Shown here one piece after another: positions 9,816-19,095 of a DNA stretch of 64,000 bases; positions within the stretch are counted from its first letter, which is position 1, and each line of letters starts with the position of its first letter. The position numbers and the translations under genes are program-made. The notes below the pieces were generated by a model, which saw only the letters and a list, made by a program, of their open reading frames with translations, had not been told where the DNA came from and made no database searches. Origin of the DNA: Streptomyces sp. NBC_00775 (GTDB taxonomy: Bacteria; Actinomycetota; Actinomycetes; Streptomycetales; Streptomycetaceae); assembly GCF_036347135.1 (NCBI RefSeq), contig NZ_CP108938.1, positions 5,518,001 to 5,582,000 of the forward strand. The letters run 5' to 3'.

Positions 9816-11581
9816 AGCGGTGGCTCCAACCGTGCGATCGTGCGCAGTGCCCTCGGTGTGAAGCGGGACATGAGATGGGCGCCGCGCGCCTCCGGAGTGA
9901 CCGGGACGACCGCCTGATTGCGGACCACCGCGCGCAGGATCGCGTCGGCCACCTTCTCCGGCGGGTAGTTGCGCAGCCCGTACAGCCGCGCCGACTTCTT
10001 CTGGCGCCGCTTCTCCTCCAGCGCGTCGACCCCGGCGAAGTGCGCGGTCGAGGTGATGTTCGTGTTGACGAAGCCGGGGCAGATCGCCGAGACGCCGATG
10101 CCCTGCCCCGCCAGCTCCGCGCGCAGACACTCGCTGAGCATCAGGACGGCCGCCTTGGAGGTGCTGTAGGCGGGCAGTGCCTTCGACGGCTGGTACGCCG
10201 CCGCTGACGCGGTGTTGACGATGTGGCCGCCCTGCCCGCGCTCGGCCATCTGCTTCCCGAAGAGCCGGCAGCCGTGGATCACGCCCCACAGATTGACGTC
10301 GAGGACCTTCCTCCAGTCCTCCGGGGTCGTGTCGAAGAAGGATCCGGAGAGCCCGATCCCGGCGTTGTTCACCAGCACGTCCACCACGCCGTACTCGGTG
10401 GCGACCTTCTCGGCGAGCTTCTCCATGGCCTGTTCGTCCGAGACGTCGACCGTCTCCGCCCAGGCCTCGGGGGAGCCGATCAGCCGGGACATCTCCGCCG
10501 TGCGGGCCGCGCTCTCGGCGTTCCGGTCGACGGCCACCACGCGCGCGCCGGCCTCGGCGAACGCGAAGGCGGTGGCCCGCCCGATGCCGCTGCCCGCGCC
10601 GGTGACCAGCACGAGCTGCCCGCCGAACCGGTCCGCGTACTTGCCGGTGGCCATGGTGTCGTGCGCGGGCACCCCGGTCCCCCTGCCTTCGTTCGCCGTC
10701 ACGAACTCCGTGATCCAGGCCGCCAACTGGTCCGGGCGCGTCCGCGGCACCCAGTGCTTGGCCGGGAGCGTACGGCGCACCAGCCGCGGGGCCCACGTCT
10801 CCAGCCCGTCGTAGAGCCGCTCGGAGAGGAACGCGTCTCCCAGGGGCGTGATGAGCTGCACGGGCGCGTGCGCGTAGGCGTCCGTTCGTGGCCTGCTCAG
10901 CCGGGCCCGTACGTTGTCGCGGTACAGCCACGCGCCGTGCGCCGCGTCCGAGGGCAGCGACGGGGTCGGGTAGTCGCCGGCGGGGACCTTCTCGACCCGC
11001 TGGAGGATCTTCGGCCACTGCTTGCCGAGCGGGCCGCGCCAGGCCAGCTCGGGCAGGACGGGCGTGTGCAGCAGGTACACGTACCAGGACTTGGCGCCCT
11101 GGCCGAGGAGTTGGCCTACCTTGCGCGGGGTGGGCCGCTTCACGCGCTGCTTGATCCAGTGCCCGAAGTGGTCCAGGGACGGCCCGGACATCGACGTGAA
11201 GGAAGCGATCCGGCCCTCGGTGCGCGGGACCGTGACGAACTCCCACGACTGCACCGAACCCCAGTCGTGCCCCACCAGATGTACGGGTCTGTCGGGGCTG
11301 ACCGCGTCCACGACCGCCAGGAAGTCGTCCGTCAGCTTCTCCAGCGTGAACCCGCCGCGCAGCGGCTGCGGCGCCGTGGACCTGCCGTGTCCCCGTACGT
11401 CGTAGAGCACCACATGAAAGCGTTCCGCGAGACGCGTCGCGACCTCGGACCACACCTCCTTGGAGTCCGGATAGCCGTGCACGAGCACCACCGTGGGCTG
11501 CGTCTCGTCGCCCAACTCGGCGACGCACAGCTCGACTCCGCCCGTCCGCACCCAGCGCTCACGCGCGCCTTCGAGACTCAC
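9812..11581 (-). CDS. EphD-like alpha/beta hydrolase-SDR fusion
   Basis: A 589-residue bifunctional protein. Residues about 1-295 form an alpha/beta hydrolase: VVLVHGYPDSKEVW supplies the oxyanion HG motif, and HLVGHDWGSVQSW has the Asp nucleophile typical of epoxide hydrolases. Residues about 310-589 form a classical short-chain dehydrogenase with GAGSGIGR cofactor loop, VNNAGIG, and catalytic Ser/Tyr/Lys in NTASAAAYQ and YSTSKAA. The length and order match mycobacterial EphD. Translation is coupled at both ends by GTGA overlaps (start at 11581, stop shared at 9812). Function in Streptomyces, which lacks mycolic acids, is unclear. Confidence 0.88.
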   Translation of the reverse strand: MSLEGARERWVRTGGVELCVAELGDETQPTVVLVHGYPDSKEVWSEVATRLAERFHVVLYDVRGHGRSTAPQPLRGGFTLEKLTDDFLAVVDAVSPDRPVHLVGHDWGSVQSWEFVTVPRTEGRIASFTSMSGPSLDHFGHWIKQRVKRPTPRKVGQLLGQGAKSWYVYLLHTPVLPELAWRGPLGKQWPKILQRVEKVPAGDYPTPSLPSDAAHGAWLYRDNVRARLSRPRTDAYAHAPVQLITPLGDAFLSERLYDGLETWAPRLVRRTLPAKHWVPRTRPDQLAAWITEFVTANEGRGTGVPAHDTMATGKYADRFGGQLVLVTGAGSGIGRATAFAFAEAGARVVAVDRNAESAARTAEMSRLIGSPEAWAETVDVSDEQAMEKLAEKVATEYGVVDVLVNNAGIGLSGSFFDTTPEDWRKVLDVNLWGVIHGCRLFGKQMAERGQGGHIVNTASAAAYQPSKALPAYSTSKAAVLMLSECLRAELAGQGIGVSAICPGFVNTNITSTAHFAGVDALEEKRRQKKSARLYGLRNYPPEKVADAILRAVVRNQAVVPVTPEARGAHLMSRFTPRALRTIARLEPPL

Positions 11582-12420
11582 TTGTCCTCCGCCCAGCGCC
11601 GCACGTGCGGCAGATCGTCGTCCAGCCAGAACGCGCTCTGCTCGGGGTCCCTGGAGTCGGTGACGACCAGGATCTCCTCGAACTTCGCGCCCGTGCCCCG
11701 GAATCCGAGGTGCGGTTCGACCGCCCACAGCCCCGGCCGGGGCGGATGGTCGGAGAACCTGTACGGCGACCACAGCGGCGACCAGCCGTCGCGGTGCCCG
11801 CGGACCGCGTCGCTCGCGAGCCCCTTCAGGGACTGGGTGCCGAACCCGAACAGCCGTGGCGACCAAGGGCGTTCCTTCACCCGGTCCACCTTGTGCGCGA
11901 TCACGCCGAAGGGATACGCGCGGTGCCGGTTCGCATAGCCCTGGCGGACCATGAGCCGGTCCACGTCCTCGTAGATCTCGCGCAGCGGGCGCCGCTCGCG
12001 CACCTCGCGCAGGATCAGCTCGCGGTGCGCCTCAAGGTCGGCGAGCAGCTTGTCCTGCACGGGGTTCAGCCCGAGCGAGCCCGAGTAGCCGATGTCCGCC
12101 GTGTATCCCTTGTGGACCGGGGCCATGTCGAGGATGAACGGCATCCCCGGCTCCAGACGGCGGTTGGTGGGGAAGAACTGCAGCGGGATCCGGAAGTTCA
12201 CGAACGCCGTACGGTCCCCGAACCAGGCGAAGGGCAGGTGGAACCAGTCCCGCACCCCGCGCTCGCGCAGCCAGTCGCGCTGCATGCGCGCCGCCTCGCG
12301 CTCGGTCACACCCGGCTTGAGCTGCGCCGCGACCGCTTCCGCGCACTCGTACGCGAGGCGCTGCACCTCCCTGAACCCCCGCAGTTCCGCGGAGAGTTCG
12401 CCTGCCACTGCCGTCGTCAT
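11578..12420 (-). CDS. M24-family metallopeptidase-like protein
   Basis: A 280-residue protein with the pita-bread fold of methionine aminopeptidase and Xaa-Pro peptidases. Putative metal ligands are visible: Asp in FILDMAPVHKG and YTADIGYSG, His in FGVIAHKVD, and Glu in LWAVEPHLG and KFEEILVV. It lacks the N-terminal domain of aminopeptidase P, so it is a stand-alone M24 domain; enzymes such as creatinase share the fold, so peptidase activity is not certain. It is the first gene of a four-gene operon and overlaps the next gene by four bases. Its ATG faces the divergent ABC operon. Confidence 0.82.
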   Translation of the reverse strand: MTTAVAGELSAELRGFREVQRLAYECAEAVAAQLKPGVTEREAARMQRDWLRERGVRDWFHLPFAWFGDRTAFVNFRIPLQFFPTNRRLEPGMPFILDMAPVHKGYTADIGYSGSLGLNPVQDKLLADLEAHRELILREVRERRPLREIYEDVDRLMVRQGYANRHRAYPFGVIAHKVDRVKERPWSPRLFGFGTQSLKGLASDAVRGHRDGWSPLWSPYRFSDHPPRPGLWAVEPHLGFRGTGAKFEEILVVTDSRDPEQSAFWLDDDLPHVRRWAEDK

Positions 12421-12671
12421 GCCACCGCCCCACCCATGTCCACGCTGACCGCGGTACGTGCCCGTAACTTGACACTGGCGAATGTGACAGTTGTTAGAGG
12501 CTGCGTCAATAGAGCTGCGCGACGCCTGTGGACAACCGCCGCGATGTGGATAAACCAGTGCCGGTTGTTCGACCTCAGGGGGACCCCTACGGGCCCGTAC
12601 GACTGGAGTCTGACGCGGATCCAGCTCCATGGGCTGACGACCGCTGTGGCGTGCGCCACTACCTTCGAAAC
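12421..12671. promoter_or_regulatory. Divergent promoter region with two perfect DnaA boxes
   Basis: The gap separates the M24/EphD/MerR operon (minus) from the ABC operon (plus). TTGACA at 12469-12474 could be a plus-strand -35 hexamer. On the minus strand TTGACG near 12502-12507 stands 17 bases from CACATT, a possible -35/-10 pair for the M24 operon. The TTGAC...GTCAA arrangement may also be the MerR operator. Perfect DnaA boxes TGTGGACAA (12527-12535) and TGTGGATAA (12545-12553) lie downstream. Promoter assignments are by eye. Confidence 0.5.
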
Positions 12672-13676
12672 GTGACTGTGATCGCGACCGAAAGCCTGAG
12701 CAAGTGGTTCCCCAGGGTGACCGCTCTTGACCGGCTCTCCGTGGACGTCGGGCCCGGTGTGACCGGACTCGTCGGAGCCAACGGGGCCGGCAAGTCCACA
12801 CTGATCAAGATCCTGCTGGGTCTGTCCCCCGCCACCGAGGGCCGCGCACACGTGCTCGGCCTCGACGTCGCCACCGAGGGCGGCGCCATCCGCGAGCGGG
12901 TCGGGTACATGCCCGAGCACGACTGCCTGCCGCCCGACGTCTCGGCCACCGAGTTCGTCGTCCACATGGCGCGCATGTCCGGGCTCCCGCCGGCCGCGGC
13001 CCGCGAGCGCACCGCGGACACCCTGCGCCACGTCGGACTGTACGAGGAGCGCTACCGCCCCATCGGCGGCTACTCGACGGGCATGAAGCAGCGCGTGAAG
13101 CTCGCGCAGGCCCTCGTCCACGACCCCCAGCTGGTCTTCCTCGACGAGCCGACCAACGGCCTCGACCCGGTCGGCCGCGACGAGATGCTCGGACTGATCC
13201 GCCGCATCCACACCGACTTCGGCATCTCGGTCCTGGTCACCTCGCATCTGCTGGGCGAGCTGGAGCGGACCTGCGACCACGTGGTCGTCGTCGACGGCGG
13301 CAAACTGCTGCGCTCCAGCTCCACCACGGACTTCACCCAGACCACGACGACCCTCGCCATCGAGGTCACCGACACCGACGAGCACCCGGACGGCACCGGC
13401 ACGGTGCGCGACGTGCTCCACGCGCGCGGCATCGAGACCCACGACGGCAGCGGCCTGCCCGGCGCCGGACACATCCTGCTGCTCACCGCCGAGGGCGAGG
13501 AGACCTACGACCTCGTCCGCGACGTCGTCGCCGACCTCGGCCTCGGCCTGGTCCGCATGGAACAGCGCAGGCACCACATCGCGGAGGTCTTCAAGGACAG
13601 CGACGAACAGAAGACCGGTGGCGCACGGACGACCGGCGACGAGCAGCGGAAGGAGGCGGTCGGCCATGGCGGTTGA
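12672..13676 (+). CDS. ABC transporter ATP-binding protein (module 1)
   Basis: A 334-residue ABC-2 type ATPase. It has Walker A GANGAGKST, signature YSTGMKQRVKLA, Walker B QLVFLDEPTNGLDP and the H-loop in VTSHLLGE. A C-terminal extension of about 110 residues is typical of ATPases serving DrrB/ABC-2 permeases. The start is one of two nearby GTGs (12672 or 12678), neither with a strong ribosome-binding site. Its 3' end overlaps the permease gene by 11 bases. The four-gene operon has two ATPases and two permeases; exported substrate unknown. Confidence 0.87.
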   Translation: MTVIATESLSKWFPRVTALDRLSVDVGPGVTGLVGANGAGKSTLIKILLGLSPATEGRAHVLGLDVATEGGAIRERVGYMPEHDCLPPDVSATEFVVHMARMSGLPPAAARERTADTLRHVGLYEERYRPIGGYSTGMKQRVKLAQALVHDPQLVFLDEPTNGLDPVGRDEMLGLIRRIHTDFGISVLVTSHLLGELERTCDHVVVVDGGKLLRSSSTTDFTQTTTTLAIEVTDTDEHPDGTGTVRDVLHARGIETHDGSGLPGAGHILLLTAEGEETYDLVRDVVADLGLGLVRMEQRRHHIAEVFKDSDEQKTGGARTTGDEQRKEAVGHGG

Positions 13677-14583
13677 GCAGCCCCAGGTGGCGTCCCCGGC
13701 CCAGCCCGGCGAGCAGACCCGTATCCACAACATCGGCTACCGCAACTACGACGGCCCGCGCCTGGGCCGCGCCTACGCCCGCCGCTCGCTGTACTCGCAG
13801 TCCCTGCGCGGCGCCTACGGTCTCGGCCGCTCGGTCAAGTCCAAGGTTCTGCCGATGCTGCTCTTCGTGGTGATCTGCGTCCCCGCACTCATCATGGTGG
13901 CCGTCGCGGTCGCCACGAAGGCGAAGGACCTGCCCGTCGACTACACGCGCTACGCGGTGATCATGCAGGCCGTCATCGGCCTGTACGTCGCCTCCCAGGG
14001 ACCCCAGTCCGTCTCGCGCGACCTGCGCTTCAAGACCGTACCGCTGTACTTCTCGCGCCCCATCGAGACCGCCGACTACGTAAGGGCCAAGTACGCGGCC
14101 CTGGCCTCGGCGCTGTTCATCCTCACGGCCGCACCGCTGATCGTGCTCTACGTAGGGGCGCTTCTGGCGAAGCTCGACTTCGCCGACCAGACGAAGGGCT
14201 TCGGACAGGGGCTGGTCTCCGTGACGCTGCTCTCGCTGCTGTTCGCCGGAATCGGCCTGGTCATCTCGGCGGTCACCCCGCGCCGCGGCTTCGGCATCGC
14301 GGCCGTCATCGCCGCCCTGACCATCTCCTACGGAGCGGTGTCCACCGTCCAGGCCATCGCCTTCGACCAGTCCAGCACCGGAGCCGTCCCGTGGCTCGGC
14401 CTCTTCTCGCCGATCACGCTCATCGACGGAGTGCAGACGGCCTTCCTCGGCGCCACCTCCGCCTTCCCCGGAGGGGAAGGCCCCTCGTCCGGGCAGGGCG
14501 TCGTCTACCTCATCGTCGTCCTGGGTCTCATCGCGGGCTGCTACGGCCTCCTGATGCGCCGCTACCGAAAGGCCGGGCTGTGA
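13666..14583 (+). CDS. ABC-2 type permease (module 1)
   Basis: A 305-residue integral membrane protein. The soluble N-terminus contains IHNIGYRNYDGPRLGRAYA, then about six hydrophobic segments follow (for example MLLFVVICVPALIMVAVAVA and a final LIVVLGLIAGCYGLLM). The ATG at 13666 follows GGAGG by about nine bases, which fixes the start inside the end of the preceding ATPase gene. The stop overlaps the start of the next ATPase (GTGA). Partner of the flanking ATPases in an export system of unknown substrate. Confidence 0.83.
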   Translation: MAVEQPQVASPAQPGEQTRIHNIGYRNYDGPRLGRAYARRSLYSQSLRGAYGLGRSVKSKVLPMLLFVVICVPALIMVAVAVATKAKDLPVDYTRYAVIMQAVIGLYVASQGPQSVSRDLRFKTVPLYFSRPIETADYVRAKYAALASALFILTAAPLIVLYVGALLAKLDFADQTKGFGQGLVSVTLLSLLFAGIGLVISAVTPRRGFGIAAVIAALTISYGAVSTVQAIAFDQSSTGAVPWLGLFSPITLIDGVQTAFLGATSAFPGGEGPSSGQGVVYLIVVLGLIAGCYGLLMRRYRKAGL

Positions 14584-15491
14584 CCACGCTCAACATCGAC
14601 CACGTCTCGCGCTGGTTCGGCAACGTGGTGGCGGTCAACGACATCACGATGACGATCAGCCCCGGAGTCACCGGCCTGCTCGGCCCGAACGGCGCCGGGA
14701 AGTCCACCCTCATCAACATGATGGGCGGCTTCCTCGCCCCCTCCACGGGCACCGTCACCCTCGACGGGCAGCCCACCTGGCGCAACGAACAGATCTACCG
14801 GCACATCGGCATCGTCCCCGAACGGGAGGCGATGTACGACTTCCTCACCGGCCGTGAATTCGTCGTCGCCAACGCCGAACTGCACGGCCTCGGCGCGAAG
14901 GCCGCCCAAAGGGCCCTCGCCACGGTCGAGATGGAGTACGCGCAGGACCGCAAGATCTCCACGTACTCCAAGGGGATGCGGCAGCGCGTGAAGATGGCGT
15001 CCGCGCTCGTCCACGACCCGTCGCTGCTGCTGCTCGACGAGCCCTTCAACGGCATGGACCCGCGCCAGCGCATGCAGCTCATGGACCTGCTGCGCCGCAT
15101 GGGCGACGAGGGCCGCACGGTGCTGTTCTCGTCCCACATCCTCGAAGAGGTCGAGCAACTCGCCGCGCACATCGAGGTGATCGTCGCCGGACGGCACGCG
15201 GCGAGCGGCGACTTCAGGCGCATCCGCCGCCTGATGACCGACCGCCCGCACCGCTACCTCGTCCGCTCCAGCGACGACCGGGCGCTCGCCGCCGCACTGA
15301 TCGCCGACCCGTCGACATCCGGCATCGAAGTCGACCTGGCCGAGGGCGCGTTGCGCATCCAGGCGGTCGACTTCGGCCGGTTCACCGCGCTGCTGCCTCG
15401 CGTCGCGCGCGAGCACGGCATCCGGCTGCTCACGGTCTCGCCGTCCGACGAGTCGCTCGAATCCGTCTTCTCGTATCTTGTCGCGGCGTAG
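14580..15491 (+). CDS. ABC transporter ATP-binding protein (module 2)
   Basis: A 303-residue ABC-2 ATPase starting at a GTG that overlaps the permease stop. It has Walker A GPNGAGKST, signature YSKGMRQRVKMA, Walker B SLLLLDEPFNGMDP and H-loop SSHILEE. It resembles the first ATPase of the operon but is not a recent copy. The C-terminal part (LESVFSYLVAA) is a typical ABC-2 ATPase tail. Probably pairs with the permease at 15502. Confidence 0.87.
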   Translation: MTTLNIDHVSRWFGNVVAVNDITMTISPGVTGLLGPNGAGKSTLINMMGGFLAPSTGTVTLDGQPTWRNEQIYRHIGIVPEREAMYDFLTGREFVVANAELHGLGAKAAQRALATVEMEYAQDRKISTYSKGMRQRVKMASALVHDPSLLLLDEPFNGMDPRQRMQLMDLLRRMGDEGRTVLFSSHILEEVEQLAAHIEVIVAGRHAASGDFRRIRRLMTDRPHRYLVRSSDDRALAAALIADPSTSGIEVDLAEGALRIQAVDFGRFTALLPRVAREHGIRLLTVSPSDESLESVFSYLVAA

Positions 15492-15501
15492 GAGGCCGAA
15501 G

Positions 15502-16221
15502 ATGTACGACCCCACAGTCGCCCGGCTCACCTATCGGGGCCTGCTCGGCCGCCGCCGGGCCCTCATCCTCTGCGCGCTGCCCGTCCTGCTCATCGTGATC
15601 TCCGTGGCCGTACGCGGCTTCGCCGGAGCCGACGACCAGGTCGCCTCGGACGTGCTCGGCGGGTTCGCGCTCGCCACAATGGTGCCCATCATCGGCGTCA
15701 TCGCCGGTACGGGCGCGATCGGGCCCGAGATCGACGACGGCTCGGTGGTGTATCTGCTGGCCAAGCCCCTGAAGCGGCCGACGATCATCTTCACCAAGCT
15801 GATCGTCGCGATCGCCGTCACCATGGCGTTCTCCGCACTGCCGACGTTCATCGCGGGCATGATCCTGAACGGCAACGGCCAGCAGATCGCCGTCGCCTAC
15901 ACCGTGGCCGCACTGGTCGCCTCCATCGCGTACGCCGCCCTGTTCCTGCTCCTGGGAACCGTGACCCGGCACGCCGTGGTCTTCGGACTCGTCTACGCCC
16001 TCGTCTGGGAAGCCCTCTTCGGGTCGCTGGTGTCCGGCGCGCGCACGCTCAGCGTCCAGCAGTGGGCGCTCGCGGTCGGCCACAAGGTCACCGGCGGGGA
16101 CCTCGTCACCTCGGACGTGAGTCTGCCGACCGCCACGGTGCTGCTGATCGCGGTCACCGTGCTCGCCACCTGGTACGCGGGGCAGCGGCTGCGATCGCTG
16201 ACGCTGGCCGGGGAGGAGTGA
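15502..16221 (+). CDS. ABC-2 type permease (module 2)
   Basis: A 239-residue membrane protein with about six hydrophobic segments. RARALIL-like basic residues precede the first helix (LILCALPVLLIVISVAV), and the segment GPEIDDGSVVYLLAKPLKR is the conserved ABC-2 permease cytoplasmic motif. The ATG at 15502 has TAGGAGG at good spacing. It is the last gene of the operon and is followed immediately by a strong hairpin at 16225-16277. Confidence 0.83.
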   Translation: MYDPTVARLTYRGLLGRRRALILCALPVLLIVISVAVRGFAGADDQVASDVLGGFALATMVPIIGVIAGTGAIGPEIDDGSVVYLLAKPLKRPTIIFTKLIVAIAVTMAFSALPTFIAGMILNGNGQQIAVAYTVAALVASIAYAALFLLLGTVTRHAVVFGLVYALVWEALFGSLVSGARTLSVQQWALAVGHKVTGGDLVTSDVSLPTATVLLIAVTVLATWYAGQRLRSLTLAGEE

Positions 16222-16224
16222 GCC

Positions 16225-16277
16225 GGGGCTCCACGCGCGCGTGCCGGTTGTCGCCACGCACGCGCGCGTGGAGCCCC
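16225..16277 (+). terminator. Strong hairpin terminator after ABC operon
   Basis: Two perfectly complementary 19-base arms (16225-16243 and 16259-16277) surround a 15-base loop and are followed by CCATTTTTC. The stem contains the palindrome CACGCGCGCGTG in each arm, a motif that recurs elsewhere in the window. The position four bases after the permease stop fits intrinsic termination. Confidence 0.8.
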
Positions 16278-16352
16278 CATTTTTCTTGACAGCGGCTTCA
16301 CCTCTGGCTGGGCACACTGGGCCAAGGGGATGCACGGCTAGGAGGAACGGGG

Positions 16353-16598
16353 ATGGCAGAACCGAAGGGCGAGGAACAGCGGGAGTCCGGGGACGTGTCC
16401 GGGGATGCCTGGGACGACCTCGTCCTGGACGAGAACTTCATACGCTCCGCGGAGACGGCCGAGCCGTCCGCCCGCGCCCGTATGCTCGCCGCCCGCTGGC
16501 GCGACGGGGGACCCGATCCGCAGCCCTGGCGCTCCGACGAGCCGCCCGCGGGATGGTTCTTCAGCAAGGGGCGCCGGCGCAGGTGGCGCCGCCGCTGA
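16353..16598 (+). CDS. Small conserved hypothetical protein
   Basis: An 81-residue hydrophilic protein with an acidic N-terminal half (GDAWDDLVLDENFIRSAE) and an extremely basic C-terminus (GRRRRWRRR). The start has GGAGGAACGGGG upstream, a good ribosome-binding site. The motif WRDGGPDPQPWRSDEPPAGW is Trp/Pro-rich. I do not recognise a family with a known function; no membrane segment or signal peptide is present. It lies alone between the ABC operon terminator and tRNA-Ser. Confidence 0.7.
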   Translation: MAEPKGEEQRESGDVSGDAWDDLVLDENFIRSAETAEPSARARMLAARWRDGGPDPQPWRSDEPPAGWFFSKGRRRRWRRR

Positions 16599-16701
16599 CC
16601 TCGGTTTTATTCGGTGGCGCCCAAGTCGGCTTACGGGCACAGTAGTTCTGTCCCCGCCGCCGCATCGAGCCGGCGCCACGTTCTGGGAGAGGAGCGCGAC
16701 G

Positions 16702-16764
16702 ATGTTCATCAGGAGCAGTTCGTCGAGCTCCCGACAGGGCAGCCCGCGGCAGGTTCCGGAGTAG
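16702..16764 (+). CDS. Possible 20-residue peptide, Ser-rich
   Basis: A short open frame starting ATG with GGAGAGGAG eight to sixteen bases upstream, encoding MFIRSSSSSSRQGSPRQVPE. It is too short for coding statistics. It could be a leader peptide or chance. The rest of the 16599-16848 gap shows no clear feature beyond a GC-rich hairpin near 16806-16843, possibly part of the tRNA promoter region. Confidence 0.3.
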   Translation: MFIRSSSSSSRQGSPRQVPE

Positions 16765-16848
16765 TTACCCCTCCGTCGAACCCGCTCCGCACGGGGGGCT
16801 GCCCGGGGCGGCCGCTTCGAGCGCGCATCTCGCGCGGGCCGCCCACCC

Positions 16849-16935
<87 letters not shown>

Positions 16936-16984
16936 CAAGACGTACGACAGCCCGCTGAACCCCAGACGGGCGCCGCCGCAACGC

Positions 16985-17821
16985 CTAACCCAGCAACCGC
17001 TCCAGCACCACAGCGATCCCGTCCTCGTCGTTCGAGGACGTCACCTCATCCGCGATCGCCTTGAGGCCGTCGTGGGCGTTGGCCATCGCCACCCCGCGCG
17101 CGGCCCACCCGAACATCGGGATGTCGTTCGGCATGTCGCCGAAGGCGATCGTGTCCGCGGCCTTCACACCCAGGCGGCGGGCGGCGATGGACAACCCCGT
17201 CGCCTTGGAGAGGCCCAGGGGGAGGAGTTCCACAATGTCCGCGCCCGCCATCATGACGCCGACGAGGCCGCCCGCGACGCGCGTGGCCGCCTCGGCGAGC
17301 TCGTCGGCGGAGAGCGTCGGGTGCTGGACGTACAGCTTGTTCAGGGGAGCCGACCAGAGGTCCGCCGCGTCCTTGATCGGTACGACCTCGAGCGGACCGC
17401 TCATCATGCGGTAGCCGGGGCCGACCAGGATCTCGCCGTCGAGCCCGGCGCGGCTCGCGGCGAGCAGCAGAGGGCCGACCTCCGCCTCGATCTTGGCGAG
17501 CGCCAGACCGGCCAGCTGCCGGTCGAGCGTCACCGCGGTGAGCAGCCGGTGCTCCCCCGCGTCGTACACCTGCGCGCCTTGGCCGCACACCGCGAGACCC
17601 TCGTAGCCGAGGTCGTCGAGGATGTGCCGGGTCCAGGGCACCGCGCGCCCGGTGACGACGATGTGCGCGGCGCCCGCGGCGGTGACCGCGGCGAGCGCCT
17701 CACGCGTACGTTCCGAGACCGTCTCGTCGGAACGCAGCAGCGTCCCGTCGAGATCGGTCGCGACGAGCTTGTAGGGGAAGGACCTGGTGGACCCGGCCGA
17801 CTCCGTGGCGCCGTTGGTCAC
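16985..17821 (-). CDS. HAD-superfamily (Cof-type) phosphatase
   Basis: A 278-residue cytosolic HAD hydrolase with motif [14 protein letters not shown], motif II in [11 protein letters not shown] and the C-terminal [15 protein letters not shown]. It is a paralogue of the gene at 5281-6153. The GTG start overlaps the serS stop codon (GTGA), so it is translationally coupled to serS and probably co-transcribed. The substrate is unknown; the linkage to serS is common in Streptomyces and does not by itself prove a role in serine metabolism. Confidence 0.85.
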   Translation of the reverse strand: MTNGATESAGSTRSFPYKLVATDLDGTLLRSDETVSERTREALAAVTAAGAAHIVVTGRAVPWTRHILDDLGYEGLAVCGQGAQVYDAGEHRLLTAVTLDRQLAGLALAKIEAEVGPLLLAASRAGLDGEILVGPGYRMMSGPLEVVPIKDAADLWSAPLNKLYVQHPTLSADELAEAATRVAGGLVGVMMAGADIVELLPLGLSKATGLSIAARRLGVKAADTIAFGDMPNDIPMFGWAARGVAMANAHDGLKAIADEVTSSNDEDGIAVVLERLLG

Positions 17822-19095
17822 TTGGAGATCGGCTCCAGGACCTCACGACCGCCCAGGTACGGACGCAGCACCTCCGGCACGCGGACGGAGCCGTCGGCCA
17901 GCTGGTGGTTCTCCAGGATCGCGACGATCGTGCGCGGTACTGCGCACAGCGTGCCGTTCAGCGTGGCGAGCGGCTGGACCTTCTTGCCGTCGCGCATGCG
18001 GACCGACAGGCGGCGGGCCTGGAAGCTGTCGCAGTTGGAGGCCGAGGTCAGCTCGCGGTACTTGCCCTGGGTGGGGATCCACGCCTCGCAGTCGAACTTG
18101 CGGGACGCCGACGAGCCGAGGTCGCCCGAGGCCACGTCGATCACCTGGAAGGGCAGCTCCAGGCCGGTGAGCCACTGCTTCTCCCAGTCCAGGAGGCGCT
18201 TGTGCTCGTTCTCCGCGTCCTCGGGGTCGACGTACGAGAACATCTCGACCTTGTCGAACTGGTGGACGCGGAAGATGCCGCGGGTGTCCTTGCCGTACGT
18301 GCCGGCCTCGCGGCGGAAGCACGGCGAGAAACCGGCGTAGCGCACGGGCAGCTTGTCGGCGTCGAGGATCTCGTCCATGTGGTACGCCGCGAGGGGGACC
18401 TCGGAGGTGCCGACCAGGTAGTAGTCGTCCTTCTCCAGGTGGTACACGTTCTCCGCGGCCTGGCCGAGGAAGCCGGTGCCCTCCATGGCGCGCGGGCGGA
18501 CCAGCGCCGGGGTCAGCATCGGGATGAAGCCGGCCTCGGTGGCCTGCGCGATCGCCGCGTTGACGAGGGCGAGCTCCAGCAGCGCGCCGACACCCGTCAG
18601 GTAGTAGAAGCGCGAGCCGGACACCTTGGCGCCCCGCTCGACGTCGATGGCGCCCAGCGCCTCGCCGAGCTCCAGGTGGTCCTTGGGCTCGAAGCCCTCG
18701 GCGGCGAAGTCGCGGATGGTGCCGTGCGTCTCCAGGACGACGAAGTCCTCCTCGCCGCCGACCGGGACGTCGGGGTGCACGAGGTTGCCGAGCTGGAGGA
18801 CGAGCCGCTTGGCCTCCTCGTCCGCCTCGTGCTGTTCGGCGTCGGCGGCCTTGACGTCGGCCTTGAGCTGCTCGGCCTTCTTCAGCAGCTCGGCGCGCTC
18901 GTCCGGGGAGGCCTTGGGGATCAGCTTGCCGAGCGCCTTCTGCTCGGAACGCAGCTCGTCGAAGCGGACGCCGGACGACCTGCGCCGCTCGTCGGCGGAG
19001 AGGAGGGAGTCGACGAGCGCGACGTCCTCTCCACGGGCGCGCTGGGAGGCGCGAACACGGTCGGGGTCCTCACGGAGCAGGCGAAGGTCAATCAC
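17818..19095 (-). CDS. serS: Seryl-tRNA synthetase
   Basis: A 425-residue class II synthetase that charges tRNA-Ser (and tRNA-Sec where present). The N-terminal coiled-coil tRNA-binding arm spans about residues 30-105; the catalytic core has motif 2 [20 protein letters not shown] and motif 3 [17 protein letters not shown], plus FDKVEMF. Length is normal for the family. It starts with GTG at 19095, with GAGGG directly upstream. It is the first gene of a two-gene unit with the HAD phosphatase. Two tRNA-Ser(GCU) genes and one tRNA-Ser(UGA) lie in the same window. Confidence 0.97.
   Translation of the reverse strand: MIDLRLLREDPDRVRASQRARGEDVALVDSLLSADERRRSSGVRFDELRSEQKALGKLIPKASPDERAELLKKAEQLKADVKAADAEQHEADEEAKRLVLQLGNLVHPDVPVGGEEDFVVLETHGTIRDFAAEGFEPKDHLELGEALGAIDVERGAKVSGSRFYYLTGVGALLELALVNAAIAQATEAGFIPMLTPALVRPRAMEGTGFLGQAAENVYHLEKDDYYLVGTSEVPLAAYHMDEILDADKLPVRYAGFSPCFRREAGTYGKDTRGIFRVHQFDKVEMFSYVDPEDAENEHKRLLDWEKQWLTGLELPFQVIDVASGDLGSSASRKFDCEAWIPTQGKYRELTSASNCDSFQARRLSVRMRDGKKVQPLATLNGTLCAVPRTIVAILENHQLADGSVRVPEVLRPYLGGREVLEPISK

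Noticed and set aside
12421..12671. Riboswitch upstream of the ABC operon
   Set aside because: No conserved riboswitch core or long structured leader could be recognised; the notable elements are promoter-like hexamers and DnaA boxes.
16985..17821. Phosphoserine phosphatase because of linkage to serS
   Set aside because: Motifs place it in the Cof/YidA HAD group with a large cap domain, not in the SerB group; linkage alone is not evidence of substrate.
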